From contig NZ_JABBOU010000143.1 in NCBI RefSeq assembly GCF_018853465.1, positions 1 to 9,930 on the forward strand: a stretch of DNA of 9,930 nucleotides. The letters run 5' to 3'. Each line of letters begins with the position of its first letter. The stretch's first letter is position 1. Of the stretch, positions 1-7,097 are shown piece by piece. Source of the DNA: Acidithiobacillus montserratensis. Lineage in GTDB: Bacteria; Pseudomonadota; Gammaproteobacteria; Acidithiobacillales; Acidithiobacillaceae. Both the position numbers and the translations under genes were made by a program. The notes under the pieces are model-generated. The model saw only the letters and a program-made list of their open reading frames with translations, made no database searches and was not told the DNA's origin.

Positions 1-728
1 GCGATGTCATTGGTGACCTGGTCCCCGGCAATGGGAATCACCGCCGTATGGCGGACGGCACCATCGCGAAAAATGGCGATGTCGGTGGTACCACCGCCAA
101 TGTCCACCAGACAGACCCCGAGTTCTTTTTCGTCGGAGGTCAACACCGCGTCGGCGGAGGCCAGTTGTTCGAGGACCAGATCCTGGACCTGCAAGCCGCA
201 GCGTTCCACACATTTGGCAATATTCTGGGCCGCACTGACCGCACCGGTGACAATATGCACCCGCGCCTCCAGACGGACACCGGACATGCCAACCGGTTCG
301 CGAACCCCTTCCTGGCTGTCAATCATGAATTCCTGGGGGAGGATATGGATGACATTCTGGTCCTGGGGAATCACGATGGCGCGGGCGGCGTCCATGACCC
401 GGCCCACATCCTCATTACTGACTTCCTTGTTCTTGATGGCAACGATGCCATGGCTGTTGTAACCGCGAATGTGACCACCGGCAATGCCGACCACGGCACC
501 GTGAATCTGGACGCCGGCCATGAGTTCTGCTTCCTGCACTGCACGGGTAATGGCCTGCACGGTGGATTCAATATCCACCACCACCCCTTTTTTCAAACCC
601 CGGGAGGGGTGCTGACCGACGCCGATGATTTCTGCTTCACGACCACCTTTAGACTGGGCGACAATACAGGCGACTTTGGAAGTACCGATATCCAGGCCGA
701 CGATGAGTTCCTGATGTCCACGTTTCAT
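1..728 (-). CDS. ftsA: FtsA, actin-like cell division protein (N-terminal 242 residues, truncated by window edge)
   Basis: FtsA is the actin/Hsp70-fold ATPase that tethers FtsZ filaments to the inner face of the cytoplasmic membrane and recruits later divisome proteins. The reading frame runs off the left edge, so about 242 of roughly 410-420 residues are present and the C-terminal membrane-targeting helix is not seen. Visible motifs are the phosphate-1 loop GLDIGTSK (residues 11-18), ELMAGVQI and the following 1C-subdomain region (about 84-162), IPQEF-like ILPQEF (129-134), PVGMSGVRLEA (145-155) and the phosphate-2 motif LVDIGGGTTDIA (207-218). The whole segment follows E. coli FtsA closely. 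The ATG at 726-728 is preceded by AAGGAG (738-743) with nine bases between. It lies 30 nt after the ftsQ stop, the widest gap in the window. ftsZ is the expected next gene, by analogy only. Confidence 0.97.
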   Translation of the reverse strand, partial: MKRGHQELIVGLDIGTSKVACIVAQSKGGREAEIIGVGQHPSRGLKKGVVVDIESTVQAITRAVQEAELMAGVQIHGAVVGIAGGHIRGYNSHGIVAIKNKEVSNEDVGRVMDAARAIVIPQDQNVIHILPQEFMIDSQEGVREPVGMSGVRLEARVHIVTGAVSAAQNIAKCVERCGLQVQDLVLEQLASADAVLTSDEKELGVCLVDIGGGTTDIAIFRDGAVRHTAVIPIAGDQVTNDI

Positions 729-744
729 TTGCTTTCTCTCCTTC

Positions 745-758
745 GGATCCGGGATCCG
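745..758 (-). repeat. Tandem 7-nt repeat in the ftsQ-ftsA spacer
   Basis: On the minus strand the 7-mer CGGATCC occurs twice back to back (758-752 and 751-745), directly upstream of the ftsA Shine-Dalgarno sequence. It occupies about half of the only real intergenic spacer in the window. Each copy contains the palindrome GGATCC, but there is no room for a loop between copies, so it is not a credible hairpin terminator. No function is assigned. Confidence 0.6.
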
Positions 759-1613
759 TTACTGACTGTTGACGGTGGTCGCTGAGGGCATGGCGACCGC
801 AAAACCATTGGTATAACGGAGATCCATGGTGGCTCCGGGAACCAGGTATTCCTTGACCTGGGGGACAATGGCCACCCAGCGTTTCAAAGCAGCTAGGACG
901 TCTTCGCTGGCGAGCAGCAGACGCACCTGGTTACTGAGGATGCAGCGCCAGCCACCACGTTGATCTTGCTCCAGGGATATGACCTTTAGTCCCAATGGCG
1001 CTACGATGGCATTGAATTTCGCCAGTTGGGTCAGTAATTGGCTGCCACTCTGGGCGGGACCGGCAAGGTTGGGGAGTCCATTGGGAACCTGGGCCGGGGG
1101 GACGCTGAAAATCTGCCCCTGGCCATCAACCATTTGTCCGGCTCCGCCCAGCCAGCGGGCGACCGGGGTGTAAGATTTGATGCTGACTTGCAGGCGGTCG
1201 GGCCAGACCCTGCGTACTTCGGCATCGGCGACCCAGGGCAGCTTGTCCAGAGACTGGCGAATCTGTTCCGGATTGGCCCAGAGAAAACCTCGAGCGGCAT
1301 AGGGTTTCAGCACACTGTTGATTTCAGCGAGAGGGATTCTGGTCGAACTGCCGGTAATGGTCAGGGTGTTGATGGGCATCAGGGAGGGCTGGTGCAGCCA
1401 TTGCCATCCTGTCCATCCGCCCCAGGCGAGCAGGCTGATGCCCAGGCTGCCCACGAGCACCCGGCCGTACAGTTTCCAGGGCAGCGGTTTATGGACCTTG
1501 GCAGGAGCGGCTTTGACCGGGACCGCCCGGGACACTTTGGGGGGCTCTTTCAGGGTGGCGGCAGGCCGTTGTGGCTGTTGTCCGTGGCGATAATCACGCA
1601 TGACACTAACCAT
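759..1613 (-). CDS. ftsQ: FtsQ, divisome scaffold protein with POTRA domain
   Basis: FtsQ is a bitopic inner-membrane protein that joins the FtsB-FtsL pair to the early divisome. The 284-residue product is close to family size. Residues 1-50 form a basic, Pro/Ala-rich cytoplasmic tail. A hydrophobic segment at about 51-73 is the single membrane anchor. A POTRA domain follows (about 78-148), ending in the typical LPWVADAEVRRVWPDRL stretch (125-141). A beta domain comes next, finishing with DLRYTNGFAVAMP (264-276). The start at 1613 is chosen because AGAGGAG (1622-1628) sits eight bases upstream; the next in-frame ATG, at 1599-1601, would be 20 bases away. The start overlaps the ddl stop by 8 nt, which suggests coupled translation. 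Low sequence conservation is normal for FtsQ, and gene position supports the call. Confidence 0.95.
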   Translation of the reverse strand: MVSVMRDYRHGQQPQRPAATLKEPPKVSRAVPVKAAPAKVHKPLPWKLYGRVLVGSLGISLLAWGGWTGWQWLHQPSLMPINTLTITGSSTRIPLAEINSVLKPYAARGFLWANPEQIRQSLDKLPWVADAEVRRVWPDRLQVSIKSYTPVARWLGGAGQMVDGQGQIFSVPPAQVPNGLPNLAGPAQSGSQLLTQLAKFNAIVAPLGLKVISLEQDQRGGWRCILSNQVRLLLASEDVLAALKRWVAIVPQVKEYLVPGATMDLRYTNGFAVAMPSATTVNSQ

Positions 1614-2532
1614 GATTCACTCTCCTCTGCGCTGTGCGCAGTATGGTTTCGCATAATTCGGGGAAGCTCATGCCCACGGCCTTGGCAGCCATGGGTACAA
1701 GGCTGTGACTGGTCATGCCGGGAACGCTGTTGATTTCCAGAATGTGGATTTTCCCGGACTGGCTGATCATGAAGTCGACCCTGCCCCAATCCCTACCACC
1801 CAGTTCGGCAAAGGCCTTGAGCGCCAGTTCCTGTAATTCTCCATCCTTGACCGCCCCCAGTCCGGAGGGCAGCAGATACCGGGTGTCGTCGGCCAGATAC
1901 TTGGCATCGTAATCATAAAAAGCGTGTGAGGTTTCAATCACAATGGGGGGCAGGGCCCGGCCATCGACTATGCCGACCGTGGCCTCGTGACCAATGACGC
2001 CCGCTTCGCAGAGGACTTCATCTTCCAGCGCGAAAGCCTGGGCCAGAGCGGCGTCCAGTGCTTCCGGCCCATTCACCCGGCTGACCCCGAGACTGGAACC
2101 GCCGTGATTGGGCTTGACATAAAGCGGCCACTTCCAACTGTTTTCAAGCTCAGGAAGTGGCTGTCCGGGGCGCAGGAGGATGCCTTGGGTGACGGGAAGT
2201 CCGGCGGCTTTCCAGATCTGTTTGGAGCGCCATTTATCCATGGCCAGCGCCGAACTGAGCACACCGCTGCCGGTATAGGGAATGTGGAGGGTTTCCAATA
2301 CCGCCTGGAGCAGACCATCTTCACCGATGGCCCCATGGCAGACGTTGAAGGCAAAATCGACCTGCGCATCCTGGAGTTGTTGCTGCAGCCGGGCCGGCTC
2401 GATATCGATGCTGACCGCTTTTATGCCGTTACTGCGCAGGGCGGTGAGGACCGCCTCGGCACTGAGCAGTGATACTTCGCGTTCGCCCGAGGGGCCGCCG
2501 CAGAGCACACCTATACGCAGGACATCAAGCAT
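1606..2532 (-). CDS. ddl: D-alanine--D-alanine ligase (DdlB type)
   Basis: This cytoplasmic ATP-grasp enzyme joins two D-alanines into the dipeptide that MurF later adds to the UDP-MurNAc-tripeptide. The product is 308 residues, against 306 for E. coli DdlB. The N-terminal GGPSGEREVSL (12-22) carries the conserved Glu17. HGAIGEDG is at 66-73 and TGSGVLSSALAMDK at 87-100. The loop GGSSLG (144-149) carries Ser146, and YDYDAKY (206-212) carries Tyr212; these match the E. coli Glu15/Ser150/Tyr216 set. Metal ligands are Asp253, Glu266 and Asn268 (LEINSVPGMTSHSLVPMA). The Tyr in YDYDAKY is the form expected for D-Ala-D-Ala and not D-Ala-D-lactate. The frame is open upstream to 2670, but the start at 2532 matches the family N-terminus and has GGGGAGG six bases before it. 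It overlaps murB by 8 nt and ftsQ by 8 nt. Confidence 0.97.
   Translation of the reverse strand: MLDVLRIGVLCGGPSGEREVSLLSAEAVLTALRSNGIKAVSIDIEPARLQQQLQDAQVDFAFNVCHGAIGEDGLLQAVLETLHIPYTGSGVLSSALAMDKWRSKQIWKAAGLPVTQGILLRPGQPLPELENSWKWPLYVKPNHGGSSLGVSRVNGPEALDAALAQAFALEDEVLCEAGVIGHEATVGIVDGRALPPIVIETSHAFYDYDAKYLADDTRYLLPSGLGAVKDGELQELALKAFAELGGRDWGRVDFMISQSGKIHILEINSVPGMTSHSLVPMAAKAVGMSFPELCETILRTAQRRVNHG
1622..1628 (-). promoter_or_regulatory. Shine-Dalgarno sequence of ftsQ
   Basis: AGAGGAG on the minus strand lies eight bases before the ATG at 1613 and inside the end of ddl. It supports this start over the in-frame ATG four codons later. Confidence 0.7.
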
Positions 2533-3460
2533 GTTGCGCCTCCCCGAGAATGCGCATCTCCGCTTGCAGGGTGATGGCGAATTGCTGTTCGACCCGGGCC
2601 TGGACTTCTGCGACCAGGCTTTCAATATCTTCAGCCCGGGCCTGGCCCCGGTTGATGATGAAATTGGCATGCTGGCTACTGACCTCCGCTTCTCCCCGGC
2701 GGTATCCCTTCAAGCCGGCGGCTTCTATCAGGCGTGCCGCATGATCGCCGGGCGGATTCCGGAAAACCGAGCCGCAGCTCGGCCATTCCAGGGGCTGGGT
2801 AGCCGCACGTTTTTCCTGCCAGGCGCGCAAGCGTTGCATCACCTGGTCCTTGGCTTCGGGAATCAAACGCAGTCCGGCGGCGATGAAGCAGGCATCGCCA
2901 TGACCATTGACTTCCCGGTAGCCGATCTGGAAATCCCGGGGAGCAAGGCGCTGGATTTCGCCATGGGGGTGGATGACTTCCACCCATTCCACGAGACTCC
3001 AGGTATCACCGCCGTGGGCTCCGGCATTCATGCTCAGGCACCCCCCCAGGGTGCCCGGAATTCCGGCCAGAAACTCGGCGCCAGCCAGTCCGGCCTTGGC
3101 GGCAAAATGGGCGATTTTTACCGCCCCGGCACCGCCACCGACCCGGAGCAGGGTGCTTTCTGCGAGAATGATCTGATCCAGGCTGTGCGCGAGGCAGATG
3201 GTGGTGCCGCGCAGTCCACCATCACGGACCAGCACATTGCTGCCCAGCCCCAACCAGGTCAGGGGCGGGACCGCAAAGCGCCGTAAAAATCCCTGCAGAT
3301 CTTCCAGGGTGCCTGGCAGGTAGAAGCGATCAGCCGGTCCGCCCACCCGCCAACTGGTGTGACGTTGCATGGGTTCGCCGAGGCGCAGACGGCCGCCGAT
3401 GACGGGTGCGATAGCCGGGGTCATGGCCGGTGTCGTGGCCTGTGTCATGGCCCCTATCAT
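2525..3460 (-). CDS. murB: UDP-N-acetylenolpyruvoylglucosamine reductase
   Basis: MurB is the FAD-dependent enzyme that uses NADPH to reduce UDP-GlcNAc-enolpyruvate to UDP-MurNAc, the second committed step of peptidoglycan precursor synthesis. The product is 311 residues. FAD-binding signatures are LGLGSNVLVRDGG (70-82) and GIPGTLGGCLSMNAGAHGG (133-151). IGYRE (179-183) carries the active-site Arg182. SCGSVFRNP (228-236) carries the proton-donor Ser231, and QAEMRILG (299-306) carries the catalytic Glu301. The SCGSVFRNPPG...AARLIEAAGLKG form and the compact length suggest type II MurB, unlike the type I E. coli enzyme. The start at 3460 gives an ATGA overlap with the murC stop and has GGAGGAG five bases upstream. 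An upstream in-frame ATG at 3490 has weaker support. The first 20 residues are a Thr/Pro/Ala-rich extension made of a short repeat. Confidence 0.97.
   Translation of the reverse strand: MIGAMTQATTPAMTPAIAPVIGGRLRLGEPMQRHTSWRVGGPADRFYLPGTLEDLQGFLRRFAVPPLTWLGLGSNVLVRDGGLRGTTICLAHSLDQIILAESTLLRVGGGAGAVKIAHFAAKAGLAGAEFLAGIPGTLGGCLSMNAGAHGGDTWSLVEWVEVIHPHGEIQRLAPRDFQIGYREVNGHGDACFIAAGLRLIPEAKDQVMQRLRAWQEKRAATQPLEWPSCGSVFRNPPGDHAARLIEAAGLKGYRRGEAEVSSQHANFIINRGQARAEDIESLVAEVQARVEQQFAITLQAEMRILGEAQHA
2539..2545 (-). promoter_or_regulatory. Shine-Dalgarno sequence of ddl
   Basis: GGGGAGG on the minus strand, six bases before the ATG at 2532 and inside the last codons of murB. It fixes the ddl start and rules against the 46-residue longer open frame. 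Confidence 0.75.
3404..3451 (-). repeat. Four imperfect 12-nt tandem repeats at the 5' end of murB
   Basis: Read on the minus strand, four consecutive 12-nt units (3451-3440, 3439-3428, 3427-3416, 3415-3404) are related: gccatgacacag, gccacgacaccg, gccatgaccccg and gctatcgcaccc. They encode AMTQ, ATTP, AMTP and AIAP, that is residues 4-19 of MurB, ahead of the conserved FAD domain. The first three units are the closest to each other. This looks like slippage-type growth of a tolerant N-terminus. Confidence 0.75.
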
Positions 3461-4851
3461 GAAATCTCCTCCGCAAACACTTCGGCCCACTGGCCGGCCA
3501 AGCGGGCAATGCTGCCCGCACCCATGGTTAGCAATACGGCTTGAGCGGGCAGGAGGGAACGAATTTGGGCCGGTGCCGTCAACAGCTCCGGCAGATAGCG
3601 CACGTTTATCCCCTGAGCGCGCATGGCCTCACTCAGGGCCTGACTACTGACACCCGGAAGGGCCTTTTCACCGGCACTGTAAATATCGGTGAGAATGACC
3701 TGATCGGCTTGGGCCAGACTTTGGACAAAATCACCAAACAAGGCCTGGGTACGACTGTAACGATGGGGTTGGAAGGCGACTACCAGGGGACGATCAGGCC
3801 ATACGGCCCGGGCAGCGGCAATGGTGGCACTCAGTTCGCGGGGATGATGACCATAATCGTCCACAATGGTGATGCCCGCAAATTCCCCCACCTGCTCAAA
3901 ACGCCGGCCGACGCCCCGAAAATCCGCCAGGGCACTGCGGATGGTGTGTTCCGGCACCCCGACCTTGCTGGCAATGCCGATAGCGGCCAGGGCGTTGAGG
4001 ACGTTATGTTGCCCGGGGATACCCAGTTCCACATCCAACCATTGAACATAATCACTGTCCACGCGCCGCCAGACTTCAAAATGACTGCCGACCCCCTTGA
4101 CGGTCACCTGGCGGGCCTGCAGGTCCACATCGGCACCAAAACCGTAGCGCATTACGGGGGTGCGCAATTCCGGGATCAGTCCGGCGACCATGGGTTCGTC
4201 CGTGCAAAGTACCGCAAGACCATAAAAGGGCAAACGCTGCAGAAACTGAAGAAAGGCAGCGCGGAGATTGTCGAGATTGTCTCCATAGGTTTCCATGTGG
4301 TCGGCATCAATGTTGGTGACCACCGCCATGACCGGGGCCAGATAGAGGAAGGAGGCATCGGACTCATCGGCTTCAGCCACCAGATATTCACCGCTGCCCA
4401 GGGCGGCGTGGGTACCGGCACTTTTCAGTCGCCCGCCAATCACAAAAGTGGGATCGAGGCCGGCAGCGCCGAGAATGCTTGCGACCAGACTGGTGGTGGT
4501 GGTTTTTCCGTGGGTTCCGGCAATGGCGATGCCCTGTTTGAAGCGCATCAGTTCGGCGAGCATTTCGGCACGACGAATCACCGGAATGCGTAATTCCCGG
4601 GCGGCCTGGACTTCGGGGTTGCTTTCCGGGATGGCCGAGGAAATCACCACGACATCGACGCCGCGCACATTGGCGGCGGCATGGCCACTGAAAATACGGG
4701 CACCCAGATCGGTGAGGCGCAAAGTCGAACTGCCGGGCTGCAGATCTGATCCAGACACCGCATAGCCGAGATTCAGCAACACTTCGGCAATGCCGCGCAT
4801 GCCGCTGCCGCCAATGCCTACCATATGAATCTGACGAACCCAGTTACGCAT
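3457..4851 (-). CDS. murC: UDP-N-acetylmuramate--L-alanine ligase
   Basis: MurC is the first of the ATP-dependent amino acid ligases, adding L-Ala to UDP-MurNAc in the cytoplasm. The 464-residue product has the three Mur-ligase domains. The N-terminal UDP-binding fold carries HMVGIGGSGMRGIAEVL (9-25). The central ATPase domain has the P-loop AGTHGKTTT (111-119), EADESD (160-165) and NIDADHMETYG (180-190). HNVLNALAAI (282-291) leads to the C-terminal domain with DDYGHHP (331-337), QPHRYSR (361-367) and GAGSI (444-448). The ATG at 4851 has AAGGAG (4858-4863) six bases upstream and overlaps the murG stop by 8 nt. The 3' end overlaps murB by 4 nt (ATGA). All catalytic signatures look intact. Confidence 0.98.
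   Translation of the reverse strand: MRNWVRQIHMVGIGGSGMRGIAEVLLNLGYAVSGSDLQPGSSTLRLTDLGARIFSGHAAANVRGVDVVVISSAIPESNPEVQAARELRIPVIRRAEMLAELMRFKQGIAIAGTHGKTTTTSLVASILGAAGLDPTFVIGGRLKSAGTHAALGSGEYLVAEADESDASFLYLAPVMAVVTNIDADHMETYGDNLDNLRAAFLQFLQRLPFYGLAVLCTDEPMVAGLIPELRTPVMRYGFGADVDLQARQVTVKGVGSHFEVWRRVDSDYVQWLDVELGIPGQHNVLNALAAIGIASKVGVPEHTIRSALADFRGVGRRFEQVGEFAGITIVDDYGHHPRELSATIAAARAVWPDRPLVVAFQPHRYSRTQALFGDFVQSLAQADQVILTDIYSAGEKALPGVSSQALSEAMRAQGINVRYLPELLTAPAQIRSLLPAQAVLLTMGAGSIARLAGQWAEVFAEEIS
3466..3472 (-). promoter_or_regulatory. Shine-Dalgarno sequence of murB
   Basis: GGAGGAG on the minus strand, five bases before the ATG at 3460 and within the final codons of murC. It decides between the 3460 start and the longer 3490 start. 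Confidence 0.75.
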
Positions 4852-5926
4852 GTTTTTCTCCTTCCGGGCGCATACAGATAGTGGCGACAGTTGTGGCGGC
4901 GTCCCCCCGGCTGTGTTGTCGAGCCGCTTCTGCCCAACGCAGGCGTAAGGCCGGGTCGCTGAGCAGGGGGGCTAAAATATCCTTAAGCTCCCGGGCATGG
5001 AGATTTTCCTGACGGAGCATTCGTGCCGCTCCCGCCGCTTCCAGAAAACGGGCATTGGCTGCCTGATGATCGTCAACGGCAAAGGGAAAAGGCACGAGAA
5101 TGGCCCCCAATCCTGCCGCAGCCAGTTCCGCCACCGTGGCCGCTCCGGCCCGGCACAGGGCCAGATCGGCCCAGCCCAAGGCCGCAGTCATATCTTCGAT
5201 GAAAGGCTCGACCCGGGCGTCAATACCGGCTTCAGTATATGCGGAGCGGGTGCTTTCAAGGTGGTCCCTGCCGGTCTGATGCCAGATTTGTGGACGCTGT
5301 TCTTCCGGCATGGCGGCAATGGCGGCGACGCTGACGCTATTCAGTGCCTTGGCGCCCTGACTGCCACCCATGATCAGCAAACGTGGGGAGCCATGATGCC
5401 CGGCAAAGCGCTCGGCGGGAGTGGGTAAATCGCGAATGGTTTGGCGCACCGGATTGCCGACCCACTCTCCCCGAGGTAAGCGGGTTTCTGGAAAGCCCAG
5501 AAAAATATGTTTGGCCAAGGGGGCCAGCAGGCGATTGCTGAGGCCGGCAATGGCGTTTTGTTCATGCAGGCAGAGGGGGCGGCCCATGCTCCAGGCAGCG
5601 AGTCCTACCGGTGCGGTGACATAGCCGCCCATGCCCAGTACCTGCTGACTCTGGGTCTGCTGGATGATCTTCCGGGCCTGCAGGACTGCCTTGCTGACCC
5701 GCCAGGGTGCGCGCAGCCAGCGGCTCAGGCCTTTCCCCCGGACTCCCTGCATCTCGATGAGGTGCAGGGGATAGCCTCGTGCTGGCACCAGCCGCGCTTC
5801 CATGCCGGCGCTGGTGCCGGCAAAGGCCACTTCCACGCCCTGATCGCGCAGCGCATCGGCGACGGCAAGAGCCGGAAACACATGCCCCCCGGTGCCTCCT
5901 GCGGCAATGAGTACGCGCTCAGCCAT
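4844..5926 (-). CDS. murG: MurG, lipid I GlcNAc transferase (lipid II synthase)
   Basis: MurG is a GT-B glycosyltransferase on the cytoplasmic face of the membrane that moves GlcNAc from UDP-GlcNAc to lipid I, giving lipid II. The product is 360 residues, close to the 355 of E. coli. The N-terminal domain has the glycine loop GGTGGHVFPALAVAD (10-24), MGGYVTAP (99-106) and HEQNAIAGLSNR (121-132). GNPVR (157-161) follows. The C-terminal nucleotide-sugar domain has IMGGSQGAKALN (185-196), CRAGAATVAEL (258-268) and PFPFAVDDHQAANA (279-292). The open frame extends upstream to an ATG at 6046, but that would bury 120 nt in ftsW and gives no family-like sequence. The ATG at 5926 has AGGAGG six bases upstream. 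It overlaps ftsW by 8 nt at its start and murC by 8 nt at its end. Confidence 0.98.
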   Translation of the reverse strand: MAERVLIAAGGTGGHVFPALAVADALRDQGVEVAFAGTSAGMEARLVPARGYPLHLIEMQGVRGKGLSRWLRAPWRVSKAVLQARKIIQQTQSQQVLGMGGYVTAPVGLAAWSMGRPLCLHEQNAIAGLSNRLLAPLAKHIFLGFPETRLPRGEWVGNPVRQTIRDLPTPAERFAGHHGSPRLLIMGGSQGAKALNSVSVAAIAAMPEEQRPQIWHQTGRDHLESTRSAYTEAGIDARVEPFIEDMTAALGWADLALCRAGAATVAELAAAGLGAILVPFPFAVDDHQAANARFLEAAGAARMLRQENLHARELKDILAPLLSDPALRLRWAEAARQHSRGDAATTVATICMRPEGEKHA

Positions 5927-7097
5927 GTTGCGCCTCCTGGGAACCGAGGGCCTCACGCTTGCTGCGGGCAACGGCAGGGTAGCGCCGGCTGACGCCCAGC
6001 ACCACACCCAGTGCGGCGCAGAGGAAAACCAGGGCGCTGCCGCCATAGCTGATCAGTGGCAGGGCAAATCCCTTGGTGGGCAGGGCACCCAGATTGACGC
6101 CCATGGACATCACCGCTTCGCCCCCAAACCAGGTCAGGGTGCCGTAGCAGAATAGAGCAAAAAAGGCGTCTCCGGCGGCGGCGGCGCGGCGCCCGATGCG
6201 ATAAATTCGCCAGCAGGCCACGCTGTAGAATATGGCTAGCGCCCACACCCCGATCATACCTAGTTCTTCACCAATGACGGCCAGAATGAAGTCGGTATAG
6301 GATTCCGGCAGGTAGAAATATTTCATGATGCCGTCGCCCAGGCCCACGCCGAAAATTCCGCCCCGGCCAAAGGCGATGAGGGACTGTACCAGCTGGAACC
6401 CTGCGCCATAGGGATCTGCCCAGGGGTTCTGGAAGGCGGTAAGGCGGGCCAGACGGTAGGGGGCGGATATGGCGAGTACGCCCAGCGCACTTCCGGATAC
6501 GATTCCCGCCAGAAAAACATAACCGATAGGCAGGCCACCCAGGAACAGCATGACACCGGTCAGTAATACCACCATGGCAAATGAACCGAAATCCGGCTGC
6601 AGCAGCAGGAGTATGCCGAGCAGGCCTAGTACCACAAAAATCGGCCAGAGGCCTTCCTTGAATTTACCCAGCAATTCGCCTTTACGCACCACGTAGCGGG
6701 CAAGGAATAGCAACAGGGCGAACTTCAGTAGTTCAGAGGGTTGCAGACGCACAATGATGAAGTTGATCCAGCGATGCGAACCGTTCACCGCAACCCCGAT
6801 GACCGGTAAAAACACCATCATCAAGGTCACCAGAGAAATAGCCATGAGCGGAAAGGTCATTCGTTCCCAGAAATCGAGATCAATGCGACTGAAATAATAG
6901 AGGACGGCAGCTGCCAGAATCACATAGAGGCCCTGACGTTCGGCAAAGAAAAACGCGTTGCCGGTTTCATGCTGGGCGATGGGAGCGCTGGCGGAGTACA
7001 CCATGATCAGCCCAAAACCCAGGAGGATGAGAATAATCCACCACAAGACCGTATCTGCCGGTCCGTTTTCTACCAGCCACCAGCTCGGACGCTTCAT
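5919..7097 (-). CDS. ftsW: FtsW, SEDS-family septal peptidoglycan glycosyltransferase
   Basis: FtsW is a polytopic membrane protein that polymerises lipid II into septal glycan strands with its partner transpeptidase FtsI. The product has 392 residues with about ten hydrophobic segments, starting near 17-35, 54-69 and 83-104 and ending near 348-369. SEDS signatures include NGSHRWI (105-111), RLQPSELLKF (117-126), QPDFGS (167-172), the LPESYTDFILAVIGEELG stretch (263-280) with the conserved Asp269, and LPTKGFALPLISYGGSAL (339-356). FtsW is preferred over the paralogue RodA because the gene lies between murD and murG and lacks the usual mrdA neighbour. The ATG at 7097 overlaps the murD stop by 4 nt (ATGA) and has GGGAG (7105-7109) seven bases upstream. 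The 3' end overlaps murG by 8 nt. Confidence 0.97.
   Translation of the reverse strand: MKRPSWWLVENGPADTVLWWIILILLGFGLIMVYSASAPIAQHETGNAFFFAERQGLYVILAAAVLYYFSRIDLDFWERMTFPLMAISLVTLMMVFLPVIGVAVNGSHRWINFIIVRLQPSELLKFALLLFLARYVVRKGELLGKFKEGLWPIFVVLGLLGILLLLQPDFGSFAMVVLLTGVMLFLGGLPIGYVFLAGIVSGSALGVLAISAPYRLARLTAFQNPWADPYGAGFQLVQSLIAFGRGGIFGVGLGDGIMKYFYLPESYTDFILAVIGEELGMIGVWALAIFYSVACWRIYRIGRRAAAAGDAFFALFCYGTLTWFGGEAVMSMGVNLGALPTKGFALPLISYGGSALVFLCAALGVVLGVSRRYPAVARSKREALGSQEAQHG
5933..5938 (-). promoter_or_regulatory. Shine-Dalgarno sequence of murG
   Basis: A full AGGAGG on the minus strand, six bases before the ATG at 5926 and inside the end of ftsW. It fixes the murG start. The 14 nt GGAGGCGCAACATG here recur exactly at the ddl start. 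Confidence 0.8.

Noticed and set aside
744..758. Hairpin or terminator from the two GGATCC palindromes
   Set aside because: The copies are one base apart, leaving no loop, and no T-rich tract follows on the minus strand.
48..785. 245-codon open frame on the plus strand opposite ftsA
   Set aside because: Antisense to conserved FtsA motifs, without a domain of its own.
1599..1601. Second in-frame ATG of ftsQ as the real start
   Set aside because: It would be 20 bases from the Shine-Dalgarno sequence, while the ATG at 1613 is eight bases from it. It cannot be fully excluded.
759..2532. Internal promoters for ftsQAZ like those inside E. coli ddlB and ftsQ
   Set aside because: They are plausible by analogy, but I could not point to a convincing -35/-10 pair in this sequence.
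1606..2670. Longer ddl reading frame beginning at 2670
   Set aside because: The extra 46 residues overlap the murB coding end and do not resemble Ddl. The 2532 start has a good Shine-Dalgarno sequence and the family N-terminus.
2282..3286. 334-codon open frame on the plus strand opposite ddl and murB
   Set aside because: It spans the junction of two clearly identified minus-strand genes and its translation resembles no family; a codon-bias shadow.
2525..3490. Longer murB start at 3490
   Set aside because: The ATG at 3460 has GGAGGAG five bases upstream and makes a standard ATGA overlap with murC; the longer form adds ten unconserved residues.
3541..4593. 350-codon open frame on the plus strand opposite murC
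   Set aside because: It is antisense to a fully conserved MurC, has no recognisable domain, and is the kind of open frame that GC-biased codon use produces on the complementary strand.
4844..6046. Longer murG reading frame beginning at 6046
   Set aside because: The extra 40 residues are the out-of-frame reading of the ftsW 3' end. The 5926 start has a perfect AGGAGG.
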